A DNA stretch of 40,875 nucleotides from JAVBLT01 sp031553315 (GCA_031553315.1 JAVBLT010000045.1:1-40875); one strand, 5' to 3'; shown: positions 7,519 through 15,909, counted from the stretch's first letter. Numbers and translations are program-made. Notes: a model not told the origin generated them from the sequence alone.

Positions 7519-8685
7519 ATGCACATTCAAACCCCCGCCTTCGTCGTCGATGCCGAAGCCCTCGCCCGCAACGCCGCCATCCTCGCCGACGTAAAAGCCC
7601 GCACCGGCTGCCGCATCCTCCTCGCGCTCAAAGCCTTCTCCATGCCCGCCGCCGCCCCCTGCTTCAACGGCGCCCCCGACGGCACCTGCGCCAGCAGCGT
7701 CCACGAAGCCCGCCTCGGCATCGAGCGCTTCGGCGGCGAAACCCACGCCTTCGCCGCCGCCTTCACCCGCGGGCAGATGCAGGCCCTCATCGACCTGGGC
7801 ACCGGCCACATCACCTTCAACTCCCTCGCCCAATACACCCAATTCCGCCAGCTCCCCGGCAACGAACGCGTGACCTGCGGCCTGCGCATCAACCCCCTTC
7901 ACTCCGAAGGCGAAGTTGAGCTCTACGACCCCTGCGCCCCGAAATCGCGCCTGGGCATCACCCGCCAGGCCCTCGGCCCAAACCTCCCCCAAGGCATCAC
8001 CGGCCTCCACTGCCACAACCTCTGCGAACAAAACGCCGAACCCTTCGTCCGCACCCTCGCCGCCATCGAAGCCCAATTCGGCGACCTCCTGCCCAAAATC
8101 ACCTGGTTCAACTTCGGCGGCGGCCACCACATCACCCGCCCCGACTACAACCGCGACCTCCTCTGCCAAACCCTCACCGATTTCCAGCGCCGCCACCCCC
8201 GCATCACCTGCTACCTCGAACCCGGCGAAGCCTGGGTTCTCAACGCCGGAACCCTCGCCGCAACCGTGATCGACATCGTGGAGAACGACGGCTCCATCGC
8301 CATCCTCGACATCTCCTGCGCCTGCCACACCCCCGACGTCATGGAAACCCACTACCGCCCCCGCGTCTTCCGCCAGCCCGGCTGGACCGGCGCCTCCACC
8401 CCCGCCCCCCACGCCGAGCGCGGCCTCCCCCACGGCGAAGCCCCCCACCTCTACCGCCTCGCCGGCCCCTCCTGCCTCGCCGGCGACATCATCGGCGACT
8501 ACTCCTTCGCCACCCCCCTCCGCCCCGGCGACCGCCTCATCTTCGAAGACATGGCCCTCTACACCATGGTCAAAACCAACACCTTCAACGGCATCAACCT
8601 CCCCGACATCATCCTCCGCCGCCCCCCCGCCGATTGCCAGCTCATCCGCACCTTCGGCTACGACGATTTCATCTCCCGCATCTAA
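7519..8685 (+). CDS. nspC: Carboxynorspermidine/carboxyspermidine decarboxylase NspC
   Basis: This 388-residue fold-type III PLP enzyme removes the carboxyl group from carboxy(nor)spermidine, the last step of the alternative polyamine pathway used by many gut and aquatic bacteria. PLP lysine K38 lies in LALKAFSM near the N terminus. Further family features are TCASSVHEARLG, the GGGHH phosphate-binding loop, EPGEAW, and the active-site cysteine C319 in GPSCLAGD. Length is typical. Its partner carboxy(nor)spermidine dehydrogenase is not in the window. The start lies 3 bases after the ABC-F stop, so it should be co-transcribed. Whether the product is spermidine or norspermidine cannot be told from sequence. 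Confidence 0.93.
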   Translation: MHIQTPAFVVDAEALARNAAILADVKARTGCRILLALKAFSMPAAAPCFNGAPDGTCASSVHEARLGIERFGGETHAFAAAFTRGQMQALIDLGTGHITFNSLAQYTQFRQLPGNERVTCGLRINPLHSEGEVELYDPCAPKSRLGITRQALGPNLPQGITGLHCHNLCEQNAEPFVRTLAAIEAQFGDLLPKITWFNFGGGHHITRPDYNRDLLCQTLTDFQRRHPRITCYLEPGEAWVLNAGTLAATVIDIVENDGSIAILDISCACHTPDVMETHYRPRVFRQPGWTGASTPAPHAERGLPHGEAPHLYRLAGPSCLAGDIIGDYSFATPLRPGDRLIFEDMALYTMVKTNTFNGINLPDIILRRPPADCQLIRTFGYDDFISRI

Positions 8686-8697
8686 AGGAACCCCGCC

Positions 8698-9543
8698 ATG
8701 CCCTACCCCCGCTCCCGTGAATACCGCCAGCGCGCCTGGCACACCATCACCCAAGCCCCCAAAGGCTTTTTTGCCATCATCGGCCTGCTTGTGTTTTTTT
8801 CTATTTTTAATTTCATGGGTATCGGCATCCAGCAACTTTGCCGGCAAATTCCGATCATTGGCGCGTTTGCCGAAACCGTTGCCAGTTTAGCCAGTTTCCT
8901 TTTTCTGCTTTTGATCTTCCCTTTCTTTGCTCTCCCGTTTAGCCTGGCGCTGCGCTTCCAACGCGAAAAAGCCCTCCATTTTCGTGAAGAAGTCGATTTC
9001 ATCGTTGCCCATTATTTCAAAATTGTCCGCCTGTTTATCGGCATAATGCTCACAGTGGGCCTTTTCTTTTTACCCCTCATTCTCATTATCCTGGCATCAA
9101 TGTATTGCCTTTCCTGGGGCGAAAAACCTACCGGGCTGCTTTTTGCCGCCATTTTCTTCCTTGCACTCATCTCCTTCATTCCCTACATGATTTTCAGCAT
9201 CCGCCTCGGCTGCATCCTTTTCTTCTTTCGCGACAACGCCCAGGCAGGCGTCTTTGCCATCATTAAAAAGAACTGGTTCACCCTGCGCGGTCACACCTGG
9301 CGCCTCTTCAAGCTCGACCTCTCCTTCATCGGCTGGGCTCTTCTCCTCGTGCTTCTTTCCATTCCCTTTTCATTCGTTGCGACCCAAGGCTTCCAGCCCC
9401 CGTCTCCCGAAAACGGCACAAACTCCCCCCTGTTGCTCGTGCAATTCATCCCCATGTTCCTTATGGCTCCCCTCAACGCCTGGATTCTCCTTGCCAACAG
9501 CGCCTTTTATGATGATTTAACCGGAAAGACGGAACTCGAATGA
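8698..9543 (+). CDS. DUF975-like integral membrane protein
   Basis: The protein (281 aa) has about six hydrophobic segments: roughly residues 23-45, 53-82, 105-130, 140-170, 213-235 and 250-270. The C-terminal part carries an NWFTLRG..RLFKLDLSFIGWALL block and a final A.FY.DL motif, as in the DUF975 membrane family, whose function is unknown. The ribosome site AAGGA is 8 bases before the ATG. The stop overlaps the next start as ATGA (9540-9543). The body of the gene, from about 8790, has visibly more A/T and more T-ending codons than its neighbours, partly because of Phe/Leu/Ile content. It has no assigned role in the operon. Confidence 0.72.
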   Translation: MPYPRSREYRQRAWHTITQAPKGFFAIIGLLVFFSIFNFMGIGIQQLCRQIPIIGAFAETVASLASFLFLLLIFPFFALPFSLALRFQREKALHFREEVDFIVAHYFKIVRLFIGIMLTVGLFFLPLILIILASMYCLSWGEKPTGLLFAAIFFLALISFIPYMIFSIRLGCILFFFRDNAQAGVFAIIKKNWFTLRGHTWRLFKLDLSFIGWALLLVLLSIPFSFVATQGFQPPSPENGTNSPLLLVQFIPMFLMAPLNAWILLANSAFYDDLTGKTELE

Positions 9544-10760
9544 AGATTCTCACCATCACCCGCCAGCCCCAATGCGTTCGCGAGACCCTCCCCGGCGGCG
9601 AGTATCAGATTGTTTCGCGCTCCGGCCTCCACCAGGCCGAAAAGCTCCTCATCGAAGCCATCGGAGAGGCTGTAAAAGCACCCGGCCATTTTCTCTTTGC
9701 GGGCGGCCGCACCGGCGCCGCCGCCATGATCGCCGCCGATGCCTTCCCTGAAGCCTCCGTGACCCTCCATGCCGACGATGCGCACTACGCCAACGCCATC
9801 TACCGCAACCTGCTTTCCAACGGCTTCTTCCCCCTCGCGGAAACCGACCCCGGAATCGAGGTGTTCGGCGTTTTCGAAAACCCGCCCAACCCCTGCGGGC
9901 GCATCCGCGTGGCCTGCACCTCCTCCCTCCCCGAACGCGAATTCGACGCCGCCTTCATCACCCTCACCGACGGCGCCCAAAGCACCGAAAAGGTTCAAGA
10001 GCTCCTTGAAGAGACCGCCTCCCGCCTCCGCCCCGGCGGCACGCTCATCATCACCGGCAACAAAGCCGGCGAATCCTTTCTCAAACAGGTCAAAGCCCGC
10101 TTCGCCGGCATCGCCTTCACCAAGCTGAAAAAAGACTTCTTTATCCTCCACGCCGCCGGTCTGGGCGCCCCTACCCGCCCCCGCGATTTCACCGCCGCCT
10201 TCGAAGCCGGCCTGCCGCCCGCCGCCGACGGCACCGCCTTCACGCCGCTCACGTTCATCACCCGGCCCGGCGTCTTCTGCCACCGCCGCGCCGACGCCGG
10301 CGGCCTCGCCCTCGCCGAAGTGGCCGCGCAATCAGGCGCAATCGCCCCCGGCGCCACCATCGTCGACATGGGCTGCGGCTGCGGCATGGTCGGCATCCTC
10401 GCCCTGCGGGCGGCCCCCGGCGCCACCCTCGTCGCCGTAGATTCTTCGCCGCGCGCGCTCGCCGTGACCGCCCAAAACCTCGCCGCCGCCGGCCTCACCG
10501 CCCGCCTCATTCTCTCCTCCACCGGCATGCCCGGCAGCGCCTTCGCCGACATCTACCTCGCCAATCCCCCCTACTTCAGCGATTACACCATCGCCGAGCG
10601 CTTTCTCGCCACCGCCTTCCAGGCGCTCAAGCCCAAAGGCCGGCTCTTCTTTGTGGCGAAAGCCGCCGAAAAACCGCGCGAGATGATGTTCCGGCTCCGC
10701 TTCCGCCGCGTGATTCCCGCCGAGCGCCGAGGGTATACCGTTTTGCAGGCGGAGCGTTGA
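9540..10760 (+). CDS. RsmC/RlmG-like rRNA (guanine-N2) methyltransferase
   Basis: The protein (406 aa) has the two-domain layout of RsmC/RlmG: a degenerate N-terminal methyltransferase-like domain (about 1-215) and a catalytic C-terminal SAM-dependent MTS domain. In the latter, SAM motif I is VDMGCGCGMVG (about 275-285), motif II is VAVDSS, and the catalytic N6/N2-type motif NPPY is at 342-345. Members methylate guanine N2 in 16S (G1207) or 23S (G1835) rRNA; which target applies here is not decidable by eye. The start overlaps the preceding stop (ATGA), so it is likely translationally coupled to the membrane protein. A fresh promoter follows the stop codon. Confidence 0.85.
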   Translation: MKILTITRQPQCVRETLPGGEYQIVSRSGLHQAEKLLIEAIGEAVKAPGHFLFAGGRTGAAAMIAADAFPEASVTLHADDAHYANAIYRNLLSNGFFPLAETDPGIEVFGVFENPPNPCGRIRVACTSSLPEREFDAAFITLTDGAQSTEKVQELLEETASRLRPGGTLIITGNKAGESFLKQVKARFAGIAFTKLKKDFFILHAAGLGAPTRPRDFTAAFEAGLPPAADGTAFTPLTFITRPGVFCHRRADAGGLALAEVAAQSGAIAPGATIVDMGCGCGMVGILALRAAPGATLVAVDSSPRALAVTAQNLAAAGLTARLILSSTGMPGSAFADIYLANPPYFSDYTIAERFLATAFQALKPKGRLFFVAKAAEKPREMMFRLRFRRVIPAERRGYTVLQAER

Positions 10761-10766
10761 TTTAAC

Positions 10767-10795
10767 TTGTTTCGGGGCTGGTTGCCGTCTATAAT
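10767..10795 (+). promoter_or_regulatory. Sigma-70 promoter of the ICMT-like gene
   Basis: TTGTTT (10767-10772) and a perfect TATAAT (10790-10795) are separated by 17 bases. The leader to the ATG at 10826 would be about 24 bases and contains AAGGA (10816-10820). This is one of the clearest promoters in the window. Confidence 0.7.
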
Positions 10796-10825
10796 CCGCG
10801 TTCAATTCATTTTCGAAGGATTCAG

Positions 10826-11467
10826 ATGAAACCCGCACAAACCGCCACGCGGCCGGCGAAGACCAGAATCGAGCGTATCCGCACCCTGTTCACCCGCATT
10901 CTCGCCATTTGCATTTTTGTGAGCTGCCTTTTCTTCTACAACGGCTGGGACGCCACCGAAGGGCTGAGAATTTACGCGCTGATTTTCAACACCATCGGTT
11001 TTTTTCTGGCAGGCATCGGCGCGATTGGCCGCATCTGGTGTTCCGTCTACATCGCAGGTTACAAGACCCAAAAGCTTGTCACCTCGGGGCCCTACTCCAT
11101 GACCCGCAACCCGCTTTATTTTTTCAGCTTCATCGGGGCGGTCGGCGTGGGGCTTGTCTCTGAAACGCTGACGATTCCCCTCTTGATCGCCATTGGCTTT
11201 GCGCTGTATTACCCGCCTGTGATGCGCGCGGAAGAGGCCCGTTTAACGGCGATCCACGGCCCGGCCTACCGCGATTACTGCGCGCGCGTACCGCTTTTCT
11301 GGCCGCAGCTCGACCTGCTCAGGGAAAGCAAAAACTACGCTGTCAACGCCAAAATCATCCGCGAGCATCTTGTCAGCGCCATCTGGTTTGTGTGGGCGCC
11401 CGTTTTCTTCGAGCTTATTGAGACCATCCACGAATTGGGGCTTCCCCACCTCTTTATTCTGTGGTAG
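10826..11467 (+). CDS. Isoprenylcysteine methyltransferase-like (PEMT/ICMT) membrane protein
   Basis: The protein (213 aa) has hydrophobic helices at about 20-38, 47-68, 100-130 and 182-200. It carries the family's core signature GPYSMTRNPLY (88-98), followed by an EE pair (136-137) and HGPAYRDYCARVPLFWP. This is the SAM-binding C-terminal region shared by bacterial isoprenylcysteine carboxyl methyltransferase-like and phospholipid methyltransferase-like proteins. Bacterial members methylate lipids or unknown hydrophobic substrates at the membrane; the substrate is unknown. The gene has its own TATAAT promoter. Its stop TAG (11465-11467) directly abuts the stop of the convergent DUF486 gene with no spacer. 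Confidence 0.85.
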   Translation: MKPAQTATRPAKTRIERIRTLFTRILAICIFVSCLFFYNGWDATEGLRIYALIFNTIGFFLAGIGAIGRIWCSVYIAGYKTQKLVTSGPYSMTRNPLYFFSFIGAVGVGLVSETLTIPLLIAIGFALYYPPVMRAEEARLTAIHGPAYRDYCARVPLFWPQLDLLRESKNYAVNAKIIREHLVSAIWFVWAPVFFELIETIHELGLPHLFILW

Positions 11468-11821
11468 TTACCCGAAGATCCGTTTGCGGAAGATGAAGAA
11501 CAGCGCGGCCAGAATGCACAGCGCGGCGTAAAGGTAATCGGCCGAGGGTTTTTCGCGCATATAGATGATCGAAAACGGAACAAACACCGCCAGGGAAATC
11601 ACTTCCTGAAGGATTTTGAGCTGTTCCAGCTTAAAATCGGCCGCATGGCCGATCCGGTTCGCCGGCACCTGAAAGCAATATTCGAAAAAGGCCACCCCCC
11701 AGCTGACGATGATCGCAATGACCCACGGTTTCGCCGAAAGGTTGCGCAAATGCGCATACCACGCGAACGACATAAACACATTGCTGGCCGCCAGCAGCAT
11801 GACCACCTTGGCAAAATTCAT
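11468..11821 (-). CDS. DUF486 family small membrane protein
   Basis: From the ATG at 11821 the product is 117 aa with four hydrophobic helices. It contains the strongly conserved DUF486 blocks ASNVFMSFAWYAHL, SWGVAFFEYCFQVPANRIG and LKILQEVISLAVFVPF. DUF486 belongs to the small multidrug/DMT-like transporter superfamily, but no substrate is known. The frame is open further upstream (to 11899), but homologous sequence begins at MNFAKVVMLLAASNVF, the ATG lies 2 bases after the holA stop, and an AGGCGG ribosome site precedes it, so this start is preferred. It is the last gene of the kdsD-holA unit. Confidence 0.88.
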   Translation of the reverse strand: MNFAKVVMLLAASNVFMSFAWYAHLRNLSAKPWVIAIIVSWGVAFFEYCFQVPANRIGHAADFKLEQLKILQEVISLAVFVPFSIIYMREKPSADYLYAALCILAALFFIFRKRIFG

Positions 11822-11823
11822 CC

Positions 11824-12924
11824 TTACCGCCTTTTTACCTGACCTTTGCGCCGCCCCGATCCGATGATGCGCATCAGCGCCGTTTCCAGGAGCACCCATT
11901 CATCGAGCGATCCGGAAACCAGTTTTTCACGGAGCTCCAATGCGTAGTGGCGGCCGGCGCGAAGCTCCTGGAGGCTGTAATTGGCGGCCTGTTCCACGTT
12001 TTTTTTCAAGATAAACGGCGCGGCCTGAAACACGCCGCTCTGAAGGCTCTCGGCAAGCGCGCGACCCTCGGGCGGCAGCGACCAGCCCTGGGCGCTGACC
12101 CAGCCGCGATCAAGCCCTTCGCGCACGATGAGCAGGTCGGTCATCTGATTGAGGAGCATGGAGGCGAAGGCGATTCCCGCGCCGGTTTCCCCCCTGAAAG
12201 CATCCATCACCTCCATCGCCGCGCGCGCGGATCGCCGCCCCACGGCATCGCGTAGCTCCCAGATTTCGGCCTCGGCGGCCACGGAGGTGATTTGCCGCAC
12301 ATCGTCGACCGAAACGGCTCCGGGCGCATTGCGGTACACGCGGAGCTTTTCAAGCTCGGAAACAATGATCCGGGTATCGCTGCCCGTCTTGGCCAGAAAG
12401 TGCTTTTTCACCTCGGCGTTCATCGTGAGGCCGAAGCGTTCCAAAAGGGAGTCGAGGCGGGCGGCGGCGTTTTTCTCTTTTTCCCAAGGCTTTCCGCCGC
12501 TGCCGAGGTCTGAAACGGCGCCGGCGGTTTTGAAATATTTGAAGAAGACGGAGGCGCGCAGCACGGCAGGCGCGGTGACGAGCAGCACATGGCCTTCGGG
12601 CAGGGGATTTTTCTTCAGCGTCTCAAGAAACCGGGCGAGGCGCTCGGAGACGGCTGCGGATTCGGCGACCACGCGGTTTCTGCCGCCGGTGAGGAAGGAG
12701 GCGTTGTGAAGCCAGACCCATTTTCCGCCGCCGAAAAAGCCGGCGGTGTAGAGCGCTTCCTCCGCGCGGTCAATGGCCGAGAGCGCGTCGCCGATGACGG
12801 CGCAGGCGCCGTCGATGCGTTCAAGGCCAAAAGCCCGATCCGAGGCCGGCACGTTTTGATCAACCAACGCGCGGGCCTCTTCGCCGACCAGATAATCGTC
12901 GTCGCCGCAGATGAGGTGAAGCAT
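11824..12924 (-). CDS. holA: DNA polymerase III subunit delta
   Basis: The protein (366 aa) begins with the delta-subunit signature MLHLICGDDDYLV. It continues with the AAA+-like fold, including HVLLVTAP, the KKHFLAKTGSDTRIIVSELEKL segment (the family's 'L...G.D...i..ElekL' helix), and the C-terminal collar helices (AGIAFASMLLNQMTDLL, YSLQELRAGRHYALELREKL). Delta opens the beta sliding clamp within the clamp-loader complex. Length is normal (E. coli HolA 343 aa). As usual in the family, no ATP-binding motif is present. It follows kdsD by 7 bases. Confidence 0.9.
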   Translation of the reverse strand: MLHLICGDDDYLVGEEARALVDQNVPASDRAFGLERIDGACAVIGDALSAIDRAEEALYTAGFFGGGKWVWLHNASFLTGGRNRVVAESAAVSERLARFLETLKKNPLPEGHVLLVTAPAVLRASVFFKYFKTAGAVSDLGSGGKPWEKEKNAAARLDSLLERFGLTMNAEVKKHFLAKTGSDTRIIVSELEKLRVYRNAPGAVSVDDVRQITSVAAEAEIWELRDAVGRRSARAAMEVMDAFRGETGAGIAFASMLLNQMTDLLIVREGLDRGWVSAQGWSLPPEGRALAESLQSGVFQAAPFILKKNVEQAANYSLQELRAGRHYALELREKLVSGSLDEWVLLETALMRIIGSGRRKGQVKRR

Positions 12925-12931
12925 GGCGGCC

Positions 12932-13912
12932 TTAAAGAATCTTCATGCGGGGAAGATCCTGGATGTCGACATAGCCGACAAGCGTTCCGGCATCGTCGAC
13001 CACGGGGAGGTCGTCGATCTTGTAATGCTCGAAAACGTTGAGGACTTCAACCGCGAGCGCGCCCAGTTTCACGGAGACCGGCTTTCGGGTCATCACATCG
13101 GCAATGGGCGTATCGATCAGGCGGCCGCCCTTCATGAGCAGGCGGCGCAGGTCGCCGTCGGTAAAAATGCCGGCGAGCCCGCCCGCGGCATCGGCCACGC
13201 AGGCGCAGCCGGCTTTGGCGCGGGTCATTTCAACAATGGCGTCTTGCACGGTCGAAGCCTCGGGAATGCACGCCATGCGTTCGCCCGCGCGCATAATGTC
13301 CTTCACGCGGAAGAGCAGCGCCCGGCCGATGGCGCCGGCGGGGTGCAGGAGGGCGAAGTTTTCTTTTTTGAAACCGCGGGCCTCAAGCAACACCATCGCG
13401 AGGGCATCGCCCACCGCAAGGGTGGCGGTGGTGCTGGTGGTGGGCGCCATGTTGAAGGGGCAGGCTTCGCGCCCCACGTCGACGAGCAACAGGAAATCGC
13501 TGTTTTTGGCGAGCGAGCTTTCGGCTTTGCCGGTCATGCCGACGACTTTCACGCCGAGGCGGTGGACGGCGGGAATGAGCTTGATGATTTCGTCGGACTC
13601 TCCTGAATAGCTCAGCGCGAGCACCACATCGTTGCCCGAGACCATGCCCAGATCGCCGTGCATGGCCTGAATCGGGTTCATCATCACGCTCGTGGAGCCT
13701 GTGCTGGCCATGGTGGCTGAAATTTTTTCTCCGATGTGAAGGTTCTTGCCGATCCCCGTCACAACGATTTTTCCGCCCTTTTCGAGCGATTCGACCATGC
13801 AATCGACAATCCGGGCAAATTCATCCGAAAGCGCCGCCTTGGCCTGGCTCATGCCTTCGATTTCCACATCCATCACTTCGCGGGCTCGGGCCAGCATGTC
13901 TTCATGGGTCAT
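12932..13912 (-). CDS. kdsD: D-arabinose-5-phosphate isomerase (SIS + two CBS domains)
   Basis: The protein (326 aa) interconverts ribulose-5-phosphate and arabinose-5-phosphate, the first committed step to KDO in LPS. The SIS domain (about 35-190) contains VVTGIGKNLHIGEKISATMASTG, HGDLGMV and LSYSGES. HPAGAIGRAL links it to two CBS motifs (about 205-326). Length and order match KdsD/GutQ (328 and 321 aa in E. coli). A small departure is GKNLHIG where most members have GKSGHIA. Its ATG overlaps the preceding lipoprotein stop (ATGA 13909-13912). Presence of KDO synthesis supports a Gram-negative outer membrane. Confidence 0.92.
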   Translation of the reverse strand: MTHEDMLARAREVMDVEIEGMSQAKAALSDEFARIVDCMVESLEKGGKIVVTGIGKNLHIGEKISATMASTGSTSVMMNPIQAMHGDLGMVSGNDVVLALSYSGESDEIIKLIPAVHRLGVKVVGMTGKAESSLAKNSDFLLLVDVGREACPFNMAPTTSTTATLAVGDALAMVLLEARGFKKENFALLHPAGAIGRALLFRVKDIMRAGERMACIPEASTVQDAIVEMTRAKAGCACVADAAGGLAGIFTDGDLRRLLMKGGRLIDTPIADVMTRKPVSVKLGALAVEVLNVFEHYKIDDLPVVDDAGTLVGYVDIQDLPRMKIL

Positions 13913-14445
13913 GGTTCCTGGGTCTCCTTGATCGGTGTGAGCGTGCGCGAGTAGAGGCGCACGAGTTTCTCAATTTCAAAAATGAGGGCGTCGTCGAACA
14001 CATAACGGTCGATTTTGCGGCCGTTGAGGTTCCCCTTCACGAGAATGGTTTCCACGGGCGGTTCATCGGGCTCTTTGGGCACTTTGAGGATGCCGTAGTT
14101 GACCAGCGTCTGATACACTTCGATCTGGCGTTTGTGGGGAACCCAAAAGGAAACGACCTCGCGCTCGCCCCAGGAATCTTCCTCATATTCGTAGGCGAAG
14201 GAGGTGTTGACGAGCTTGCTGCGGCCGCGCTCCACGCGTACTTCGCCTTTGTCGCGCATGGTGATGCGGGTGGTGGGGGCGCCGGGTTTGGGAAGGTAGA
14301 GGATCTCCATCCAGTTGAGCGGCGAATCATTCACGGCGATGTGCACGGGGCCGTTGGTGATTTCGTCCCACGATTGGCACCCCGGCAGGAGAACACCCGC
14401 CGCGGCCAAACAAAAAACGACAATGAGCCCATAAAATTTAATCAT
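13909..14445 (-). CDS. Small exported lipoprotein of unknown function
   Basis: The product (178 aa) has a short charged N terminus, a hydrophobic stretch and a lipobox LLPGC with the lipidated Cys at residue 23, so it should be anchored in a membrane facing the periplasm. The mature part is mixed alpha/beta with no motif that I recognise. It lies immediately upstream of kdsD and overlaps it by ATGA, so a role in the envelope is plausible but inferred from position alone. No Shine-Dalgarno sequence precedes the ATG, and a good promoter (TTGACA, 17 bases, TACCCT) places the transcript start at or next to the ATG, suggesting a leaderless mRNA. Confidence 0.8.
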   Translation of the reverse strand: MIKFYGLIVVFCLAAAGVLLPGCQSWDEITNGPVHIAVNDSPLNWMEILYLPKPGAPTTRITMRDKGEVRVERGRSKLVNTSFAYEYEEDSWGEREVVSFWVPHKRQIEVYQTLVNYGILKVPKEPDEPPVETILVKGNLNGRKIDRYVFDDALIFEIEKLVRLYSRTLTPIKETQEP

Positions 14446-14451
14446 GGCGGA

Positions 14452-14480
14452 AGGGTATCAATCCACGGGCGCGATGTCAA
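14452..14480 (-). promoter_or_regulatory. Sigma-70 promoter of lipoprotein-kdsD-holA-DUF486
   Basis: On the minus strand a perfect TTGACA (14475-14480) and TACCCT (14452-14457) are separated by 17 bases. The first base of the lipoprotein ATG (14445) is 7 bases past the -10, which is where transcription would normally begin. Confidence 0.65.
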
Positions 14481-14495
14481 GAAACACCGTGTTTC
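14481..14495. promoter_or_regulatory. Palindrome GAAACAC-C-GTGTTTC abutting the -35 box
   Basis: A perfect 7+1+7 inverted repeat touches the TTGACA hexamer and overlaps the last codon of rpoN. It could be an operator for the downstream unit, or a weak terminator stem for rpoN; it lacks a T run on the rpoN side beyond the stem. Function is inferred from position only. Confidence 0.4.
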
Positions 14496-15909
14496 AGGGC
14501 TGTTTTCGCCGTTCGCGCGTGGAGGGGATCTTCAAAATGCCGCGATATTTCGCAATCGTGCGCCGGGCGACCTCGAGCCCGGCGGCCTTGAGGCGCTCTT
14601 CAATGGCCTGATCGGAGAGGGGGTGCGCGGGGTCTTCCCGGGCAATCATCAGGCGGATGCGTTCCTGAAGCGCGGTGTTGGAGAGCGCTTCGGCATCGCC
14701 GCTCGCCCCCACGCCCTGCGCGAAAAACGAGCGCAGCTCAAAGACGCCGCGCGGCGTCTGCATATACTTTCCGGCCACGGCGCGGCTCACGGTGGCCGGG
14801 TGCAGGCCCACTTTTCCGGCCACATCGACCATGCGCAGGGGGTGGAGAAACGCGGGGCCGCGCTCAAGAAAATCGTGCTGAGCGTCGATCACGGTCTGGG
14901 CGATGGCCTTGAGGGTGGTCTGCCGGTCGCGGATGCCGCTGATCAGCGCCGCGCCCGCGCGGATGCGGTCGCGGATATACGCGCGCGTTTCGGGCGCGGT
15001 GTGGGGATCTTCAAGCAGCTTCCGGTAATGGCGGCTGATGCGGATGCGCGGCAGCTCCCGGCCGTCGACCTCCGCCGCATACGCCCCCGAAGCCGCGCGC
15101 CGCACAAAAATTTCGGGTGTGACGTACGCCGCCGTGTCGGGGCCGCCGAAAAGACGCCCCGGCGCCGGATCCAGCGCCCGCAAATGGGCCAGCGCCTCCT
15201 GAAGTTCCTCCTCCGGCACGCCCAGCTTCGCCGCCAGTTTCTTCCAGCCGTGCCCCGCGATCTCCTCGAGGTGGTGATCAATCAGATCCAGCAGCAACGC
15301 ATCGCCCCCATTCGCCAGCACCTGCAGCCGCAGGCATTCCGCCAGCGAACGCGCCCCGACCCCGGGCGGGTCGAACCCCTGAAGCACCGCAAGGCCGTGC
15401 TCCAGCGGCGGAAGATCGGAACCCAGGTTCATCTGCAAATCGGGGAAGGAGCCGCGGAAATAACCGTCGTCATCAACATTCCCAACGAGCGCCGTCAGAA
15501 TTTCGCGCTCCCGGGGCGACGCCTCGAGCAACAGCACCTGCTCCATCAGGTGATCCTGGAGCGACTCTTCCTGGCGGACTGAATCCAGCAGCCATTGCCG
15601 CCGTTCCTGCGCTTCCTCCGGCGGCGGCGTATGCTCCAGATCCTGAAGAAAATAGTCACGCCATTCATCATCGGCCCGCAGCAGCGCATCGACCTGATCC
15701 TCCGCCGCCGGTTGCGGTTCCGAAGGCGGCTGCGCGCCCTCAAGCGAAATTTCCCCCGGCTGGGTCACATGCTCAATCACCGGGTTGCGCTCCATCTCGG
15801 CCTGAATCAGGCCGCGCAGCTCCAGTGCCGGCAGCTGGAGAATATCCAGCGACTGCCGCATCTGCGGCGACAGCACCTGTGCCTGCCGCATCTGTTGGGA
15901 GAGATCCAT
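14494..15909 (-). CDS. rpoN: RNA polymerase sigma-54 factor RpoN
   Basis: The protein (471 aa; E. coli 477) shows all three regions of sigma-54. Region I (about 1-50) is Gln/Leu-rich (QQMRQAQVLSPQMRQSLDILQLP) and contacts the activators. An acidic region II (about 55-105) and the core-binding domain (about 110-290) follow. The DNA-binding part has a helix-turn-helix around GLHPATVSRAVAGKYMQTPRG and the RpoN box ARRTIAKYR (448-456) near the C terminus. It directs transcription from -24/-12 promoters together with enhancer-binding ATPases; none of those activators is in the window. Start ATG 15909 shares one base with the stop of the upstream DJ-1/PfpI gene. Confidence 0.96.
   Translation of the reverse strand: MDLSQQMRQAQVLSPQMRQSLDILQLPALELRGLIQAEMERNPVIEHVTQPGEISLEGAQPPSEPQPAAEDQVDALLRADDEWRDYFLQDLEHTPPPEEAQERRQWLLDSVRQEESLQDHLMEQVLLLEASPREREILTALVGNVDDDGYFRGSFPDLQMNLGSDLPPLEHGLAVLQGFDPPGVGARSLAECLRLQVLANGGDALLLDLIDHHLEEIAGHGWKKLAAKLGVPEEELQEALAHLRALDPAPGRLFGGPDTAAYVTPEIFVRRAASGAYAAEVDGRELPRIRISRHYRKLLEDPHTAPETRAYIRDRIRAGAALISGIRDRQTTLKAIAQTVIDAQHDFLERGPAFLHPLRMVDVAGKVGLHPATVSRAVAGKYMQTPRGVFELRSFFAQGVGASGDAEALSNTALQERIRLMIAREDPAHPLSDQAIEERLKAAGLEVARRTIAKYRGILKIPSTRERRKQP

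Noticed and set aside
4393..8847. Very long minus-strand open frame (about 1480 codons)
   Set aside because: It runs antisense to three clear genes (Gfo/Idh, ABC-F, nspC) and its translation is Gly/Ala/Glu/Val-rich without motifs. It results from the C-ending codon bias of the real genes.
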